DNA of 8,077 nucleotides. Source: Dehalococcoidia bacterium (GTDB lineage: Bacteria; Chloroflexota; Dehalococcoidia; SAR202; UBA826). Shown in pieces: positions 6,958 to 8,077 of this stretch; the stretch's first letter is position 1, and each line of letters starts with the position of its first letter. The DNA is taken from the NCBI GenBank assembly GCA_012965485.1, contig DTSF01000270.1, forward strand, positions 1-8,077, read 5' to 3'. Made by a program: the position numbers and the translations under genes. Below the pieces are notes generated by a model. It did not search any database and was not told the origin of the DNA. It worked only from the letters and a program-made list of their open reading frames with translations.

Positions 6958-7968
6958 ATGGATAAGTCTGAGGCCGAGGATATTTTAATTCAAGTTTCTG
7001 TGGATTCCCGATTGCAGGAGGGATATCAAGGGGTTAGGTTAATCATGAGGGAAATCTTTAGAGGGGGAATAGTGCCTATACATGATATTTCCAGGGCGAC
7101 CGGCATACCTGTACCGGCACTTTCAGCAACTCGTCGGGAATTAGAGAAAAGGAAACTCCTTTCAAGAAAAGGAGGCGCGATTTTAACGGACACCGGAATA
7201 AAGCTTTTGCATTCTATCGGAATACTTGACACTAAGATCCCTGACTTTAATTGCCAGTATAAAGTCTCAGATACAGTAACCAAGTTGGTCTCTCAATTCG
7301 ATAAATTGACGAAACAAAGACCTTCTCCTGATTATAGCCTTGATCAATCCCATGCGACCTCCCTGACGTGTTTTAAAAGGGTTATGTATTTCCATCAAAA
7401 TGACTCGTTAGAGGGAAGGGATATAGCAATATTAGGGGATGATGACTTGACTTCACTTGCCATGATTCTTTTTACTACACAATTTGGATTAAAAATAAAT
7501 AGCTTAACTGTTTTTGATATTGATGAGAGAATATTAAATTTCATTGAATCCATGAGCTTTAAACTTAATTTTGAGATACGCTTGAATAAGATCGATTTTA
7601 TTGAGGAAATTTCGCCATGTTACAAAAATTCGCAGGATGTATTTATTACAGATCCCCCTTATACGGTTGAGGGTTTGACGAGGTTCATTTCCATTGGTGC
7701 GGAGATGCTAAAAGAAAGAACGAACGGTTTAGGATTTGTATCCTATTCGAATCTAATTCCAGTTGAAAATGCCCGTTTGTTTATAAATATAGCAAGTATG
7801 GGCCTCTCACCCCAGGAACTAATCCCTGCTTTCAACGAATATGTCGGCGCACAAAAACATGCTGGGATAAGCAAGATGGGAAAATTTTTCTCATCTGGAT
7901 ATCTAAAAACCTTAGACCCGACTCCCCGTAATCTCATTTATACCAATTCTAAGGAGACTTCAATCTGA
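6958..7968 (+). CDS. bpsA: Branched-chain polyamine synthase BpsA-like (N4-bis(aminopropyl)spermidine synthase)
   Basis: BpsA transfers two aminopropyl groups from decarboxylated S-adenosylmethionine to the N4 of spermidine, making a branched polyamine that binds nucleic acids. The 336-aa protein starts with a winged-helix-like domain (about 25-85: IHDISRATGIPVPALSATRRELEKRKLL in the helices). The Rossmann-like catalytic domain follows, with the DQSHAT motif (129-134), LGDDDLTSLA (159-168, containing the GDDD motif known to be essential in archaeal BpsA), VFDIDERILNFI (185-196) and FITDPPYTVEGL (229-240). These are the family landmarks and the length fits. DPPY also occurs in N4/N6 DNA methyltransferases, but the GDDDLTS and FDIDER blocks place this in the BpsA (former DUF43) family. 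The nearest Shine-Dalgarno-like sequence (GAGGG, 6940-6944) is 13 bases before the ATG, which is long; an upstream in-frame GTG is immediately followed by a stop. The next gene overlaps its stop codon. Family high, precise product moderate. Confidence 0.88.
   Translation: MDKSEAEDILIQVSVDSRLQEGYQGVRLIMREIFRGGIVPIHDISRATGIPVPALSATRRELEKRKLLSRKGGAILTDTGIKLLHSIGILDTKIPDFNCQYKVSDTVTKLVSQFDKLTKQRPSPDYSLDQSHATSLTCFKRVMYFHQNDSLEGRDIAILGDDDLTSLAMILFTTQFGLKINSLTVFDIDERILNFIESMSFKLNFEIRLNKIDFIEEISPCYKNSQDVFITDPPYTVEGLTRFISIGAEMLKERTNGLGFVSYSNLIPVENARLFINIASMGLSPQELIPAFNEYVGAQKHAGISKMGKFFSSGYLKTLDPTPRNLIYTNSKETSI
7951..7956 (+). promoter_or_regulatory. Strong ribosome binding site inside the end of the BpsA-like gene
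   Basis: AAGGAG is a full Shine-Dalgarno core eight bases before the CTG at 7965. No ATG, GTG or TTG lies at a suitable distance in the frame that stays open to the window end, so this site is the main evidence that the next gene starts at CTG. Confidence 0.6.
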
Positions 7969-8077
7969 GGAAATTATTTCAAAATATATCAGACAATTAC
8001 AAAATCTTAACAGTCTTTGATATTGCCTTGCTGAAGGAAATATTCAACAAAATAGAAAGGGACTCCTGGGTTTATTT
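7965..8077 (+). CDS. Partial hypothetical protein, N-terminus only, probable CTG start
   Basis: A reading frame runs from CTG at 7965 to the window edge without a stop (37 complete codons; it begins (M/L)RKLFQNISDNYKILTVF and includes LLKEIFNKIERDSWVY). It is preceded by AAGGAG at 7951-7956 and overlaps the BpsA stop as CTGA, the same geometry as the common ATGA overlap of coupled genes. An in-frame TAA at 7950-7952 bars a start further upstream. The visible segment looks amphipathic and helical, with no signal peptide or recognised motif. I do not recognise the family. Its coupling to the BpsA-like gene suggests a linked role, possibly in polyamine metabolism, but that is inference only. Confidence 0.55.
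   Translation, partial: MRKLFQNISDNYKILTVFDIALLKEIFNKIERDSWVY

Noticed and set aside
7642..7665. DPPY motif suggesting a DNA methyltransferase
   Set aside because: The surrounding GDDDLTS, FDIDER and DQSHAT blocks and the winged-helix N-terminus match the BpsA/DUF43 family; target-recognition elements of DNA methyltransferases are not seen and no restriction gene is adjacent.

Overview
The window looks like chromosomal DNA from a bacterium with densely packed, moderately AT-leaning genes (base composition judged by eye, not computed). No rRNA, tRNA, CRISPR, IS element or phage gene is visible. The taxon is an inference only. The mix of an oligopeptide-type ABC importer, an HpaB-like flavin monooxygenase, a VOC dioxygenase, an acetolactate-synthase-like ThDP enzyme and a branched-polyamine synthase would fit an uncultivated, catabolically versatile lineage such as marine Chloroflexota (SAR202-like), but no marker gene is present to prove it.

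Positions 1-2132 (+ strand) carry two OppD- and OppF-type ATPases of a peptide/opine-class ABC importer. Its permeases and binding protein presumably lie upstream, outside the window. Both ATPases carry the same Cys-rich C-terminal tail, with six cysteines at identical spacing. Positions 2238-4200 (+) carry a single-module VOC/extradiol-dioxygenase-like protein and a 4-hydroxyphenylacetate 3-hydroxylase (HpaB) family monooxygenase with the Arg/Tyr/His active-site residues kept. Positions 4212-6805 (- strand) hold a convergent pair, probably one transcript read from 6805 leftwards: a ThDP-dependent enzyme, then an RNase Z-like but arm-less metallo-beta-lactamase-fold hydrolase. Positions 6806-6957 form a divergent intergenic region with a good extended -10 promoter for the minus-strand pair, a palindrome over its -35 position and a weaker plus-strand promoter. 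Positions 6958-7968 (+) encode a BpsA (N4-bis(aminopropyl)spermidine synthase) homologue. A truncated gene from 7965 to the window edge overlaps its stop codon and probably starts with CTG behind a perfect AAGGAG ribosome binding site.

Taken together, 1-6805 reads as a candidate uptake-and-degradation cluster for an aromatic or similar small organic acid or amide: import, hydroxylation, ring or C-C cleavage, hydrolysis, and ThDP-dependent decarboxylation or carboligation. The individual families are well supported; the joint pathway and substrate are inference. The right end is functionally separate and points to polyamine metabolism.
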